64,000 nucleotides of DNA from Blastococcus mobilis. Lineage in GTDB: Bacteria > Actinomycetota > Actinomycetes > Mycobacteriales > Geodermatophilaceae. This document shows, piece after piece, positions 51,126 to 61,373 of the stretch (positions are counted from its first letter, which is position 1; the number at the start of each line of letters is the position of its first letter). The stretch covers positions 1-64,000 of the forward strand of contig NZ_FZNO01000017.1 of NCBI RefSeq assembly GCF_900188025.1, in the 5' to 3' direction. Below the pieces are notes generated by a model. It was not told where the DNA came from and searched no databases. It worked only from the letters and a program-made list of their open reading frames with translations. Position numbers and translations under genes: made by a program.

Positions 51126-52076
51126 GTGGGCTTCTTGCGCTTCGTTGCAAAACGGGTTCTCTACACGCTGCCGGTGCTCGCCATCGTCGCGCTGCTGACT
51201 TTCCTGATGCTGGAACTGACGCCCGGTGACCCAGCGGTGGTCGTCGCAGGCGCCGATGCCTCGCCCGAGGCCATCGCCGCCGCCCGGGAGTCCCTCGGCC
51301 TGGACCAGCCCCTGCCTCAGCGGTTCGCCGACTACGTCGGCAACGTGGTCACTGGAGACCTGGGGGAGTCTTTCACCAGCGGCGTGCCGGTGCTGGAGAC
51401 GATCGTCTCGCGGTTGCCCGTCTCGATGTCCCTGACCCTGGGGGCTCTGGTCATCGGCCTGGTCATCGCCATCCCCGCCGGCATCTTTGCGGCGGTGAAG
51501 TCGGGCAGCTGGCTCGACCGGTTCACCATCTTCAACACCTCTGTGGGCATGGCCTCGCCGGAGTTCTTCGTCGGGCTCATCCTGATCCTGGTCTTCTCGC
51601 TGACGCTGGGCTGGTTCCCGGCGACGGGCTACGTGCCGTTCGCCGACGACCCCGTCGAGTGGGCGAACCGGCTGGTCCTCCCCGCGCTCACCCTCGGCGT
51701 CGGGGTCGCGGCCGAGGTCACCAGGCACGTCCGGGCCTCGATGCGGGACGTCCTCCAGCGGGACTACATCCAGACGGCCCGCGCGAAGGGCCTGTCGACG
51801 GCGTCGGTCATCGGCAAGCACGGCCTGAAGAACGCCGCGCTGCCGGTCGTGACCGTGCTGGGACTGCAGGTGCGCCGGCTGCTGGCCGGCACGGTCATCG
51901 TCGAACAGATCTTCGCGATGAACGGAATCGGCACGCTCGCCGTGCGTGCCGTCTTCCACCGCGATCTGCCCATGCTCCTGGGCATCGCGCTCGTGACGGC
52001 CGTGATCGTCCTGGTGGTCAACCTGCTCGTCGACCTCTCCTACGGCTACCTCGACCCGAAGGTGCGCGCAGCATGA
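51126..52076 (+). CDS. ABC transporter permease (DppB/OppB type)
   Basis: This 316-residue permease has six helices and the classical first-permease features: the N-terminal FLRFVAKRVLYTLPVLAIV then LELTPGDPAVVVAG, the EAA loop DVLQRDYIQTARAKGLSTASVIGKH and the ending DLSYGYLDPKVRA. GTG 51126 follows CCTGAGGAGGACAC. Its stop overlaps the next permease start (ATGA), so the pair is coupled and should form the translocation pore of the importer. Confidence 0.92.
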   Translation: MGFLRFVAKRVLYTLPVLAIVALLTFLMLELTPGDPAVVVAGADASPEAIAAARESLGLDQPLPQRFADYVGNVVTGDLGESFTSGVPVLETIVSRLPVSMSLTLGALVIGLVIAIPAGIFAAVKSGSWLDRFTIFNTSVGMASPEFFVGLILILVFSLTLGWFPATGYVPFADDPVEWANRLVLPALTLGVGVAAEVTRHVRASMRDVLQRDYIQTARAKGLSTASVIGKHGLKNAALPVVTVLGLQVRRLLAGTVIVEQIFAMNGIGTLAVRAVFHRDLPMLLGIALVTAVIVLVVNLLVDLSYGYLDPKVRAA

Positions 52077-52987
52077 CCTCACGCCCCGAGCTGCAGGCCG
52101 AGGTCCTCCAGCCGACCGGAACCCTCCCGGACGAGGTGGAGGCGCCGGCGAACGCGAGCACCTTCCTCCGCCGGTTCCGGCGCAACAAGGTCGGCGTCAT
52201 CGCCCTGGGCGTCCTGGTGTTCCTGATCCTCGTCGCGGTGTTCGCGCCGTGGATCTCGCCGCACGAGCCCAACCAGGGCGAACTGTCGCGAGCGCTGGAG
52301 GGCCCGAGCGGGGAGTACTGGTTCGGGACCGACGACCTGGGGCGCGACGTCCTGAGCCGGCTCATCCACGCCAGTCGGGTGTCGCTCCTCGCGGCCGCGC
52401 TGGCTACCGGCGTCGCGCTGCTGATCGGACTTCCGCTCGGCCTGATCAGCGGCTACTTCGGCGGCTGGATCGACAACGTGATCATGCGGTTCAACGACGC
52501 GTTGATGAGCTTCCCGGCCCTGATCCTCGCCGTCGTGATCGTAGGTCTGCTCGGCCCGAGCCTGACCAACGCGATGTTGGCGATCGGCATCGTCTATGCC
52601 CCACGGATCATGCGGGTGGTCCGCGGCAGCGCCCTCTCGGTGCGCGAGGAGGTCTACGTCCTCAGCGCCAAGGCGACCGGCTGCGGAGCGCCCCGGATCA
52701 TCGGCCGGCACGTTCTGCCGAACATCCTGTCCCCGCTGGTCGTGCAGACGACGATCATGCTCGGTCTGGCGATCCTCTCCGAGGCGGGCCTGAGCTTCCT
52801 CGGGCTCGGTGTGCAGCCCCCCACGGCGAGCTGGGGCTCGATCCTCGGCCGCGCGTTCCCGTACATGAGCCGCACCCCGACGACGGTGATCGTCGCCGGC
52901 GTGACCATCTCGGTCGCAGTTCTCGCCTTCAACCTGCTCGGCGACGCCTTCCGCGACTCCCTCGGCCGCGAGCGGCGGGACCAGTGA
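52073..52987 (+). CDS. ABC transporter permease (DppC/OppC type)
   Basis: This 304-residue second permease has the N-terminal FLRRFRRNKVGVIALGVLVF helix, EYWFGTDDLGRDVLSRLIHA, the EAA loop EEVYVLSAKATGCGAPRIIG and the ending LLGDAFRDSLGRERRD. It pairs with the gene before it. ATG 52073 overlaps the previous stop. Confidence 0.92.
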   Translation: MTSRPELQAEVLQPTGTLPDEVEAPANASTFLRRFRRNKVGVIALGVLVFLILVAVFAPWISPHEPNQGELSRALEGPSGEYWFGTDDLGRDVLSRLIHASRVSLLAAALATGVALLIGLPLGLISGYFGGWIDNVIMRFNDALMSFPALILAVVIVGLLGPSLTNAMLAIGIVYAPRIMRVVRGSALSVREEVYVLSAKATGCGAPRIIGRHVLPNILSPLVVQTTIMLGLAILSEAGLSFLGLGVQPPTASWGSILGRAFPYMSRTPTTVIVAGVTISVAVLAFNLLGDAFRDSLGRERRDQ

Positions 52988-53004
52988 GGACGGAGACCAC
53001 TCCC

Positions 53005-54054
53005 GTGACCACCGCATCCAAGCAGGCCCCCCTGCTCCAGGTCGAGGACCTCACGGTCCAGTTCCCTACCCCCGACGGGCTGATCACGGTCGTCGACCGG
53101 GTCTCGTTCACCCTCGACGCCAACCGCGTGCTCTGCATCGTCGGTGAGTCGGGCTCCGGCAAGAGCGTCACCGCGCTGTCGCTGGTCGGTCTGGTGCAGT
53201 CCCGCGGCGGACGGATCTCCGCCGGGTCGGTCCGGTTCGCCGGCGAGGAGCTCGTCGGACGGGCAGAGAAGTCGCTCAACACCGTCCGCGGGCGCGACAT
53301 CGGCTTCATCTTCCAGGAGCCCATGTCCAGCCTGAACCCGGCGTTCACCGTGGGGGACCAGATCGCCGAGGTGGTGCGCCGGCACCGCAAGGCCAGCCGC
53401 CGGCATGCCTGGGCCCGGGCCGTCGAGATGCTCGACCGCGTTGGCATCGCCTCGGCCGCCCAGCGGGCGAAGGACTATCCGCACCACTTCTCCGGCGGCA
53501 TGCGCCAGCGGGTGATGATCGCCCTGGCCTTGGCGTGTGACCCGAAGCTGCTCATCGCCGACGAGCCCACCACGGCGCTGGACGTGACCATCCAGGCGCG
53601 GACCCTCGAACTGCTCAAGACCCTGCAGCGCGAGCAGGACATGGGGGTCCTGTTCATCACCCACGACCTGGGGGTGGTCGCGGACATCGCCGACGACGTC
53701 GTCGTCATGTACGCGTCGCAGGTCGTGGAGCAGGCGCCGGTGCGCGAGCTGTTCCGCCGCCCCCAGCACCCGTACACCGCCGGCCTGCTCGCGGCCATGC
53801 CGCAGTCGGCCCTGGAGAACAACACGCCGCTGGTCGGCATCCCCGGCGTCGTGCCACAGCCCCATCGACTGCCGTCCGGCTGCAGGTTCCACCCCCGATG
53901 CGCGCACGCCCAGCCTGGACGCTGCACGACCGACCCGATCCAGCTGCGGCTGCTCGACAGGGGCCTCGTGCGCTGTGTCCGGGCCGAGGAGCTCCGCGAC
54001 CCGTCCGCCGCGCAGGCGGAGCCGGCACCGATCGAGGGAGTGACAGCCCAGTGA
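53005..54054 (+). CDS. ABC transporter ATPase (DppD/OppD type)
   Basis: This ATPase of about 349 residues has Walker [12 protein letters not shown]-loop [15 protein letters not shown] signature [10 protein letters not shown], Walker [15 protein letters not shown] and H-loop ITHDLG. The C-terminal oligopeptide-transport domain ends with the Cys set [18 protein letters not shown] 53005 has GGAG 9 nt upstream. GTG 52984 overlaps the previous stop (GTGA) and would add seven residues. Confidence 0.92.
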   Translation: MTTASKQAPLLQVEDLTVQFPTPDGLITVVDRVSFTLDANRVLCIVGESGSGKSVTALSLVGLVQSRGGRISAGSVRFAGEELVGRAEKSLNTVRGRDIGFIFQEPMSSLNPAFTVGDQIAEVVRRHRKASRRHAWARAVEMLDRVGIASAAQRAKDYPHHFSGGMRQRVMIALALACDPKLLIADEPTTALDVTIQARTLELLKTLQREQDMGVLFITHDLGVVADIADDVVVMYASQVVEQAPVRELFRRPQHPYTAGLLAAMPQSALENNTPLVGIPGVVPQPHRLPSGCRFHPRCAHAQPGRCTTDPIQLRLLDRGLVRCVRAEELRDPSAAQAEPAPIEGVTAQ

Positions 54055-55103
54055 CGACGACATCCGAGTCACGCGTGCCCAAGCTCCGGGTCGAGGACCT
54101 CGAGGTCACCTTCGACGTGGGTCGCGGCCGGAAGCTCCACGCTGTCGACGGCGTCTCGTTCCACGTCGACGAGGGGGAGACCCTCGGCCTGGTGGGCGAG
54201 TCGGGCAGCGGCAAATCCACGACGGGCATGGCGGTGCTGCGGTTGGCCGAGCCCACCTCCGGGCGGGTCTACCTCGGTGACACCGAGGTGACCGGCCTGC
54301 GTTCCCGGCAGCTCCGCCCGCTGCGCAAGCGGATGCAGATCGTGTTCCAGGACCCGTACTCGTCCCTGGACCCGTCGATGACGATCGGGCAGCAGCTCGA
54401 CGAGCCCCTGAAGGTGCACACGTCGCTGTCGAAAGCCGAGCGCCGCGCGCGCGTCGACGAGGCCCTGGACACGGTGAAGCTGAGCCGCCGCTACACCTCC
54501 CGGTACCCCAACGAGTTCTCCGGCGGTCAGCGGCAGCGCATCGCGATCGCGCGGGCGATGATACTGGACCCCGAGCTGGTCGTCTGCGACGAGCCGGTCA
54601 GCGCGCTCGACGTCTCCACGCAGAGTCAGATCGTCAACCTGCTCCTGGGCATCCAGGAGCAGTCGCGGACGTCGTTCCTGTTCATCGCCCACGACCTGGC
54701 GGTCGTCCGCCTGGTGAGCGCCCGCACCGCGGTCATGTACCTGGGGCAGCTGGTGGAGACCGGGCCGAGTGCCCGGGTCTACGACGCCCCGGCCCATCCG
54801 TACACCGCCGCGCTGAACTCGGCGATCCCGATTCCGGACCCCGACCGTCAGCGCACGCGGGACCGGATCGTCCTCGGCGGCGACCAGCCCAGTCCGCTGA
54901 CGCCCCCCAGCGGGTGCCGGTTCCGCACCCGGTGCCCCTTTGCCATGGAGGTCTGCGCCGAGGAGGCGCCACCCCAGTACCCCATCGACGGCGGCGGCTA
55001 CGCGGCATGCCACCTGCACACCCACGGCCCGCAGCTGCGCGGCGCGTCGGTGCTGCCGCTGATCCACGGCGACCACCTGACCACGCCCCTGGTGTCGCGA
55101 TGA
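54051..55103 (+). CDS. ABC transporter ATPase (DppF/OppF type)
   Basis: This 350-residue partner ATPase has Walker [23 protein letters not shown], signature [10 protein letters not shown], Walker [16 protein letters not shown]-loop IAHDLA and the C-terminal [14 protein letters not shown] motif. GTG 54051 overlaps the previous stop (GTGA), so both ATPases should be made in equal amounts. A heterodimer is expected. It completes the five-gene importer. Confidence 0.92.
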   Translation: MTTTSESRVPKLRVEDLEVTFDVGRGRKLHAVDGVSFHVDEGETLGLVGESGSGKSTTGMAVLRLAEPTSGRVYLGDTEVTGLRSRQLRPLRKRMQIVFQDPYSSLDPSMTIGQQLDEPLKVHTSLSKAERRARVDEALDTVKLSRRYTSRYPNEFSGGQRQRIAIARAMILDPELVVCDEPVSALDVSTQSQIVNLLLGIQEQSRTSFLFIAHDLAVVRLVSARTAVMYLGQLVETGPSARVYDAPAHPYTAALNSAIPIPDPDRQRTRDRIVLGGDQPSPLTPPSGCRFRTRCPFAMEVCAEEAPPQYPIDGGGYAACHLHTHGPQLRGASVLPLIHGDHLTTPLVSR

Positions 55104-55179
55104 CCGGCCACCCGGGCCTCACCCGCCCACGTACGCGAACGGCCGTCACCGACGCGGCCGCCGAACGAGAGGAAGGCGC

Positions 55180-55938
55180 ATGACGCTCGAGGGACAGGTG
55201 GCCATCGTCACCGGAGGGGCCGGCGGGATCGGCTCCGCCATCGCCAAGGTGCTGGCCGAGGACGGCGCCCGGGTCGTGTGCGTCGACCGCAACCAGGAAG
55301 CACTCGACGAGCTCACCAGGCGCGCCCGTGAGTGGGGCGACGATGTCGCGGGGCGCATCGAGGGTGCGGTCGTGGACATCCGTGACTTCGAGGCCGTCGC
55401 CACCTGCGTCAAGTCGGTGATGAAGCAGCACGGCCGCATCGACGTCCTCGTGAACAACGCGGGCACGACCGGGCCGGCCCGCCCGATGTGGGAGACCCCG
55501 GTCGACTACTGGCACGACATGTTCCAGGTGCACGTTCACGGGACCTTCTACTTCATGCGCGAGGTCCTCCCGCACATGATCGAGCGGGGCTACGGCCGGG
55601 TCGTGAACATCGCCAGCGTCGCCGGCAAGGAGGGCAACCCGAACTCCTCGGCCTACTCCGCGGCCAAGGCCGCCGTGATCGGCCTGACCAAGTCGGGGGG
55701 CAAGGAGCTGGCCAAGACCGGCGTCCTGGTCAACGTCGTGACCCCCGGGGTCATCGAGACCCGGATCGTCGAGCAGGTCACGCCGTCCCATCACGAGTAC
55801 CTGCTCTCCAAGATCCCGATGGGCCGGGCCGGCCAGCCCTCCGAGGTGGCCGAGCTCGTGCGCTTCGCGACGTCGCCGCGGGTCAGCTTCACGACCGGCT
55901 CGGTCTTCGACATCAGCGGCGGCCGGACCACCTACTGA
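55180..55938 (+). CDS. Short-chain dehydrogenase/reductase (FabG-like)
   Basis: This 252-residue SDR has the NAD(P) site TGGAGGIG (11-18), VNNAGT (91-96), the catalytic Ser in VNIASVAGK (Ser about 146) and the YSAAK motif (Tyr159, Lys163). The acidic residue after strand 2 (VCVDRN) suggests NAD preference. In this operon it probably oxidises a hydroxyl in the imported compound or a 3-hydroxyacyl-CoA. GAGAGGAAGGCGC precedes ATG 55180. Confidence 0.9.
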   Translation: MTLEGQVAIVTGGAGGIGSAIAKVLAEDGARVVCVDRNQEALDELTRRAREWGDDVAGRIEGAVVDIRDFEAVATCVKSVMKQHGRIDVLVNNAGTTGPARPMWETPVDYWHDMFQVHVHGTFYFMREVLPHMIERGYGRVVNIASVAGKEGNPNSSAYSAAKAAVIGLTKSGGKELAKTGVLVNVVTPGVIETRIVEQVTPSHHEYLLSKIPMGRAGQPSEVAELVRFATSPRVSFTTGSVFDISGGRTTY

Positions 55939-55978
55939 TGCCCGACCCACGGAAGCCCCGTCGTCGAGAGGTGGTCCC

Positions 55979-56968
55979 ATGCGCGCGGTCCTGGTGAAGG
56001 AGTTCGGCGGGCCCGAGGTCCTGCGGGTCGGCACGGCCGACCTGCGGCCGATGGGGGAGGACGACGTCCACGTCCGGGTCGCCTACGCCGGCGTGAACTT
56101 CCTGGACCTGCACCACCGGTCCGGCGCCTACGAGCGGCCGCTCCCGTTCGTGCCCGGTCGGGAGGGCGCCGGGACGGTGCTCGCCTGCGGGGCCGCCGTG
56201 ACCCACCTGTCGCCGGGGGACCGGGTCGCCTTCGCCATGCACGACGACGGCACCTACGGGGAGGAGGCGGTCCTCCCGGCGAGGAAGGTCGCCCGCGTCC
56301 CTGACGACGTCGACATGCGCACGGCCGCCGCCGTCATGCTCCAGGGCCTCACCGCCCTGTCCCTGGTGGCCGTCGAGGCACGGATCTCGCCCGGCCAGAC
56401 CGTGCTCGTCCACTCCGCGGCGGGAGGTACCGGATCGCTGATCGTCCAGGTGGCCCGGCACGCCGGCGCCCGGGTCCTCGGGCTGGCTTCCACGGAGGAG
56501 AAGGTCGCCGCTGCGCTGCGGGCCGGGGCCTCCGCGGCCGGCACGTACCCGGAGGGCGGCTTCGCCCCGTGGGTGCGCGAGCAGACCGACGGCCGGGGGG
56601 TCGACGTGGTGTTCGACGCCGTCGGGGGACCGACCTTCGCCGGCGACCTGGACTCCCTCGCCGTCCGGGGCCGACTGATCGTGTACGGCCGGTCGGGCGG
56701 GCCTTTCCCACCGTTGGACCCTGCCCGGCTCGCGAACGGCTGTCTCAGCCTCACCTACTCGCGGCTGAGCTACTACACCGGCACGTTCGCGGACTTCCAG
56801 GAACGCGCCGCAGCACTGTTCGACCTCGTCTCCAGAGGCGCCGTGGCACCCCTCGAGCTGACCGTCATGCCGCTCGCCGAGGCTTCCGTCGCCCACGCCG
56901 CACTCGCCGCTCGGACGTCGCTGGGCAAGCACGTCCTCGACCTCGCAGAGGAATCTGCCACCCCATGA
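55979..56968 (+). CDS. NADPH:quinone oxidoreductase-like (MDR family)
   Basis: This 329-residue medium-chain reductase has no structural-zinc Cys cluster. It shows MRAVLVKEFGGPEVL, AYAGVNFLDLHHRSG, the NADPH site VHSAAGGTGSLIVQVARHAG and DVVFDAVGG. Such members reduce quinones or alpha,beta-unsaturated carbonyls, including enoyl-CoA-like substrates. Its 3' end overlaps the next gene (ATGA), which ties it to CoA activation. Another protein of this type starts at 63923. Confidence 0.88.
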   Translation: MRAVLVKEFGGPEVLRVGTADLRPMGEDDVHVRVAYAGVNFLDLHHRSGAYERPLPFVPGREGAGTVLACGAAVTHLSPGDRVAFAMHDDGTYGEEAVLPARKVARVPDDVDMRTAAAVMLQGLTALSLVAVEARISPGQTVLVHSAAGGTGSLIVQVARHAGARVLGLASTEEKVAAALRAGASAAGTYPEGGFAPWVREQTDGRGVDVVFDAVGGPTFAGDLDSLAVRGRLIVYGRSGGPFPPLDPARLANGCLSLTYSRLSYYTGTFADFQERAAALFDLVSRGAVAPLELTVMPLAEASVAHAALAARTSLGKHVLDLAEESATP

Positions 56969-59106
56969 ACTCCGCCTCCTACGAAGCGTTCATGCAGCCG
57001 CGCAGCGTCGCCATCATCGGAGCCTCCGACGACGGGCAGAAGACCGGCGGCCGGACCCTGCGCTACCTCGACAAGTACGGCTACGAGGGCGAGGTCCACC
57101 CGATCAACCCGCGCCGCCCCACGGTGCAGGGCAAGCAGGCCTACCCGGACCTCACCGCGGTGGGCCGCCCGGTCGACCTCGCCGTCATAGTCACCCCGGC
57201 CGAGCACTCGGTCGCCGCGCTCGAGTCGTGCGTGGCCGCAGAGGTGCCCGCCGTGATCATGATCTCCTCCGGCTTCGCGGAGCTGAACGCCGAGGGCGCG
57301 CAGCGCCAGCGGGAGCTCGAGGCCGTCCTGCGGGGGTCGTCCACCCGCGTGCTCGGCCCGAACTGCGTCGGCCTGGTCAGCGTCCGCTCCAGGCTGGCCG
57401 CCACGATCAACACGGGCATGGACCAGGACCGGTTCGACCTGCGCGACGGCGGGATCGCCTTCCTCACCCAGAGCGGCGCGATGGGCGCGTTCGTCTTCAA
57501 CATGTCCCAGACCCGCCGGGTGGGCCTCGGTTCCCTGATCAGCACGGGCAACGAGATGGACATCAGCTTCCCCGAGATGATGCACGCCCTCCTGGACGAC
57601 CCGAAGGTCACCGGCGTCGCCGGCTACATCGAGGGCATCCGGGACGGCGAGGCCTTCGCCGGTGCGCTGCGGCACGCCCAGGAGGTCGGCAAGCCCCTGG
57701 CGTTCCTCAAGGTGGGGCGCTCACCGCTGGGTGTCGAGGCGATCGCCTCGCACACCGGGGCCCTGGCGGGGACGGACGCGGTCTACACCGGTGTGTTCGA
57801 GCAGTACGGCGTCACCCGGATCTGGGGAGTCGAGGCGCTGGCCGACTGGGCCCAGATGGTCGACCTGGCGCGGCCGCCCGCCGGCAACCGGCTGTCGGTG
57901 ACCACCACGTCGGGCGGCGGCGGGGTGCTCGTCGCCGACCACTGCACGGACCTGGGCATCAGCATGGCCACCTGGGAGGGGGAGTGGCAGCAGAAGCTGG
58001 CCGGCGCGCTGCCCGAGTACCTCTCCGCCCGGAACCCCATCGACATGGCCGGCACCGGGGGCAGCTCCGAGGCGCTGCGCGAGGTGCTTGCGCTCATGGG
58101 CGAGCACCCGGGCACGGACGTCGCCATGGTCCTCATCGGGAACCTGGACAAGGAGGAGGACCCGCTCATCGAGGTGCTCGACGAGGCCCACCGGTCCATG
58201 GACAAGCCGCTCGTCGTGGTCTGGGTCGGCGGCAGCGGCCGCCCTGTCGTGGAGCTGACCTCCCGCGGCGTCCCCGCGTACACCGATCCCGGGCGGGCGC
58301 TCCAGGCGCTGTCCGGGCTGATGGCGGCCCACCGGGCCGCCGGCCGGCCGCCGGCCGCCGCTCCGCCGGTCGACACGGGGCGCCGCGCGCAGGCCCGGGC
58401 CCTCCTGGCGGAGGCGCGGCAGGCGGGTCTCGGCGTGCTGGACGAGTTCCGGGCCAAGAAGCTGCTGGGCCTCTACGGCGTGCCGGTCGTGCAGGAAGCC
58501 GTCGCCCAGGACCCCGACCACGCCGCCGCGGAGGCGGCCTGGCTGGGCTTCCCGGTCGCGGTCAAGCTGCTCGCCGACGACGTCGCGCACAAGAGCGAGC
58601 TCGGCGGGGTGCTCCTGGGGCTCTCGTCCGCCGACGAGGTGAGCGTCGCCGCGAAGGACATGCTCGCCCGGCTGCCGCGCGAGGTGGCCGAGGGCGCCCG
58701 CCTGCTGGTGCAGCCGATGGTGGCCCCCGGCCTGGAGATGCTCCTCGGGATCAAGCGCGACGAGGCCTTCGGACCGGTGCTGGTCCTCGGGCTGGGTGGC
58801 ACCTGGACGGAGGTGCTCGAGGACGTGCAGCTGCGCCTCCCGCCGGTCTCGCCCGAGGACGTGACCGACGCGCTGAGCCGGCTCCGCTCGGCCCGCCTCC
58901 TCGGCCCCTTCCGCGGAGCGCCGGCGCGCGACCAGGAAGCGGTCGTCGCAGCGGCCCAGGCCCTGGCCGAGCTCGCCCTGGAACTCGGCGACGAGATCGC
59001 CGAGCTCGACATCAACCCCCTGATCGTCGGTGCCCGGGGCGACGGGGCGTGCGCCGTCGACGCCGTCGTCATCCCGCGGGCCGCCGCCGTGCCGTCCGAC
59101 CACTGA
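56965..59106 (+). CDS. Acyl-CoA synthetase (NDP-forming) / acetate-CoA ligase-like
   Basis: This 713-residue fused two-domain ligase has a CoA-binding Rossmann domain (SVAIIGASDDGQKTGG, 14-29), a succinyl-CoA-ligase-like domain with the phospho-His in IASHTGALAGTD (H263), and a C-terminal ATP-grasp domain (FPVAVKLLADDVAHKSELGG, EMLLGIKRDEAFGPVLVLGL, ELDINPLIV). It makes an acyl-CoA from a free acid, ATP and CoA, releasing ADP. In this operon it should activate the imported acid for beta-oxidation. ATG 56965 overlaps the preceding stop. Confidence 0.9.
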   Translation: MNSASYEAFMQPRSVAIIGASDDGQKTGGRTLRYLDKYGYEGEVHPINPRRPTVQGKQAYPDLTAVGRPVDLAVIVTPAEHSVAALESCVAAEVPAVIMISSGFAELNAEGAQRQRELEAVLRGSSTRVLGPNCVGLVSVRSRLAATINTGMDQDRFDLRDGGIAFLTQSGAMGAFVFNMSQTRRVGLGSLISTGNEMDISFPEMMHALLDDPKVTGVAGYIEGIRDGEAFAGALRHAQEVGKPLAFLKVGRSPLGVEAIASHTGALAGTDAVYTGVFEQYGVTRIWGVEALADWAQMVDLARPPAGNRLSVTTTSGGGGVLVADHCTDLGISMATWEGEWQQKLAGALPEYLSARNPIDMAGTGGSSEALREVLALMGEHPGTDVAMVLIGNLDKEEDPLIEVLDEAHRSMDKPLVVVWVGGSGRPVVELTSRGVPAYTDPGRALQALSGLMAAHRAAGRPPAAAPPVDTGRRAQARALLAEARQAGLGVLDEFRAKKLLGLYGVPVVQEAVAQDPDHAAAEAAWLGFPVAVKLLADDVAHKSELGGVLLGLSSADEVSVAAKDMLARLPREVAEGARLLVQPMVAPGLEMLLGIKRDEAFGPVLVLGLGGTWTEVLEDVQLRLPPVSPEDVTDALSRLRSARLLGPFRGAPARDQEAVVAAAQALAELALELGDEIAELDINPLIVGARGDGACAVDAVVIPRAAAVPSDH

Positions 59107-59118
59107 AGGAGCGCATCC

Positions 59119-60294
59119 ATGACCACTGCGGCTCGACAGGAGACCAGGGCGCTGGCGGAGTGGCGCGCGGAGATCCGCGCCTGGCTCGAGGCCAACGTCC
59201 CGGAGGGCGGCCTGCCCGACCCGGAGTCCGGCGACATCCTCGACGCGCACCGCGCCTGGGAGCGCACGCTGTTCGAGGCGGGCTACGCGGCGCTGCACTG
59301 GCCCGTGGAGTACGGCGGCAAGGGGGCCGACCTCGACGCGAGGATCGTCTTCCAGGAGGAGTACGAGCGCGCCGGCGCGCCCCCGAGGATGAACCTGGGC
59401 GGGCTGATGCTCGCCGGCCCGACGATCATGAAGTACGGCACGCCGGAGCAGAAGGAGTTCTGGCTGCCGGCCATCCTCAGCTGCGAACACCTGTGGTGTC
59501 AGGGCTTCAGCGAGCCGGGCGCGGGCAGTGACCTGGCCAACCTCCGCACGTCCGCCGTGCTCGACGGGGACGAGCTGGTCATCAACGGTCAGAAGATCTG
59601 GACCTCCGGTGGCATGCACGCCGACTGGATGTTCGGCATGGTCCGCACGGGCGATCCGCAGTCGGGGCACCGAGGGATCACCTACGTGATGATCGACATG
59701 CGGACGCCCGGCATCGACGTCCGCCCGATCAAGCAGATCAACGGCCAGACCGGGTTCTCCGAGGTCTTCTTCACCGACGTGCGGGTCCCGGTGGCCAACG
59801 TCATGGGCGAGCTGAACGGTGGCTGGCAGGTCGCCATGGAGGCGCTCGGGCACGAGCGGGGCGCCGGACGTCGCACCTACGTCAAGTTCCTCAACGACCT
59901 CGCGCAGCTGCGCGAGTTCGTCACGTCGCTCGGGCAGGCCGACGACGTCGGCGTCCGCGAGGACCTCGGCCGGCTCCTCACGGCGGTCAGCGTGTACCGC
60001 CACCACGTGGGCCGCACGGTCGCCGACTCCATGCGGGGCCACGACGGGCCGGAGGCCAGCTACAACAAGCTGTATTGGTCCGAGATGACCGCGCAGATCC
60101 ACGAGGTGGGGATGCGCGTGCTGGCCGCCCGCGCCGAGCTGCAGGACGACGAAAAGTCCCTGCCCGGCGCGAAGCAGTGGCAGGACAACTACTGGTTCTC
60201 CCGCGCCACCCGGATCTTCGCTGGGACCAACCAGATCCAGAAGAACATCATCTCCGAGCGCGTGCTCGGCCTCCCCAAGGAGCCGCGTCGATGA
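59119..60294 (+). CDS. Acyl-CoA dehydrogenase, first of a pair
   Basis: This 391-residue ACAD has YAALHWPVEYGGKGADLD, WCQGFSEPGAGSDLANLR, GQKIWTSGGMHADWMFGMVR and the C-terminal RATRIFAGTNQIQKNIISER motif. The usual EGT with catalytic Glu is AGT here, as in members whose base lies elsewhere or which act as one half of a heterotetramer. The next gene, overlapping by 4 nt, is a second, shorter ACAD, so a two-subunit enzyme like mycobacterial FadE28-FadE29 is likely. GAAGGAGCGCATCC precedes ATG 59119. Confidence 0.9.
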   Translation: MTTAARQETRALAEWRAEIRAWLEANVPEGGLPDPESGDILDAHRAWERTLFEAGYAALHWPVEYGGKGADLDARIVFQEEYERAGAPPRMNLGGLMLAGPTIMKYGTPEQKEFWLPAILSCEHLWCQGFSEPGAGSDLANLRTSAVLDGDELVINGQKIWTSGGMHADWMFGMVRTGDPQSGHRGITYVMIDMRTPGIDVRPIKQINGQTGFSEVFFTDVRVPVANVMGELNGGWQVAMEALGHERGAGRRTYVKFLNDLAQLREFVTSLGQADDVGVREDLGRLLTAVSVYRHHVGRTVADSMRGHDGPEASYNKLYWSEMTAQIHEVGMRVLAARAELQDDEKSLPGAKQWQDNYWFSRATRIFAGTNQIQKNIISERVLGLPKEPRR

Positions 60295-61340
60295 CGTACG
60301 CCTTCACCGCCGAGCAGGAGGATCTGCGCCGGACCGCCCGCGACCTCTTCGGGCGCACCTGCACCCCCGGGGACGTCCGGGCCGCGTGGGAGCCGGACGC
60401 GGACCAGGACCGGTCCCGCTGGCGCAGGATGGCCGACCTCGGCTTCCTCGGCGCCAACGTGCCCACCGAGTTCGGGGGGTCGGGCCTCGGTGACGCCGAG
60501 CTGACCGTGCTCCTGGAGGAGGCGGGCTACGCCGCGCTCCCGGAGCCGCTGCTGGAGACGGCGGCGATCGTCGTCCCGATCCTGCGGGAGCACGGCTCGC
60601 CCGAGCAGCGCGAGACCTGGTTGCCCCGCATCGCATCGGGTGAGGTCCTGGCAACCGCCCAGCTGATGGACGCGCCCGCAGCGCCCTACGGGACGGTCGC
60701 CGACCTGGCGCTGCTCGAGCTCGACGACGGCCTCCACCTCGTGCCCGGCGACCGGCTCACCCGCGAACCGGCCCCCTCGATGGACGGCGCCCGGCACACC
60801 GCGGCGTTGCGGGGGGTCCCGGACGCCGGGACGCGACTGCCCGACGCCGCACGGGTCGACGCCCGATCGCGCGGCGCGGCCGCGGCAGCCGCCGTCCTCA
60901 ACGGCGTGACCCGTCGGCTGCTGGACATGACGGTCGCCTACGCCAAGGAGCGGGAGCAGTTCGGCCGGCCGATCGGCTCCTTCCAGGCCGTCAAGCATCT
61001 CCTCGCGGAGGTCGCCCTCGAGGTGGAGACGGCGCGCCCGGCTGCCTGGTACGCCCTCACCGCGGTGGCCGAGGGGCACGCCGACGCCGGCCTGGCGAGC
61101 AGCGCGGCGAAGGCGGCGGCCAACGCAGCCGCCACGACGGCGAGCTACCACACGCTGCAGGTGCACGGCGGCATCGGCTTCACCTGGGAGCACGACTTGC
61201 ACCTGTGGCTCAAGCGCGGCAAGGCGCTCGAGTTCGCGTACGGCTCCCTCCGCCACCACCACCGCGTTCTCGGCGACGCCGTCGTCACCTGCCCCGACCT
61301 CATGGCGACCTTCGGGCCGGCCCTGAGCGCCGCGTCCTGA
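60291..61340 (+). CDS. Acyl-CoA dehydrogenase, second of a pair
   Basis: This 349-residue ACAD is shorter than usual and less conserved in the middle. It has the N-terminal FTAEQEDLRRTARDLFGR, LGANVPTEFGGSGLGD, EREQFGRPIGSFQAVKHLLA and QVHGGIGFTWEHDLHLWLKR. No C-terminal EGT segment is present. It starts inside the stop of the preceding ACAD (ATGA), so the two are probably made in equal amounts and form a mixed tetramer. Confidence 0.9.
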   Translation: MTYAFTAEQEDLRRTARDLFGRTCTPGDVRAAWEPDADQDRSRWRRMADLGFLGANVPTEFGGSGLGDAELTVLLEEAGYAALPEPLLETAAIVVPILREHGSPEQRETWLPRIASGEVLATAQLMDAPAAPYGTVADLALLELDDGLHLVPGDRLTREPAPSMDGARHTAALRGVPDAGTRLPDAARVDARSRGAAAAAAVLNGVTRRLLDMTVAYAKEREQFGRPIGSFQAVKHLLAEVALEVETARPAAWYALTAVAEGHADAGLASSAAKAAANAAATTASYHTLQVHGGIGFTWEHDLHLWLKRGKALEFAYGSLRHHHRVLGDAVVTCPDLMATFGPALSAAS

Positions 61341-61373
61341 CCCGCCCCGCCCATACCCGAGCAAGGAGTTCCC

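Noticed and set aside
49365-52082. A minus-strand frame of about 905 codons opposite the importer genes
   Set aside because: It is a shadow of the binding-protein and permease genes, with low-complexity His/Arg/Gln composition and no domain.
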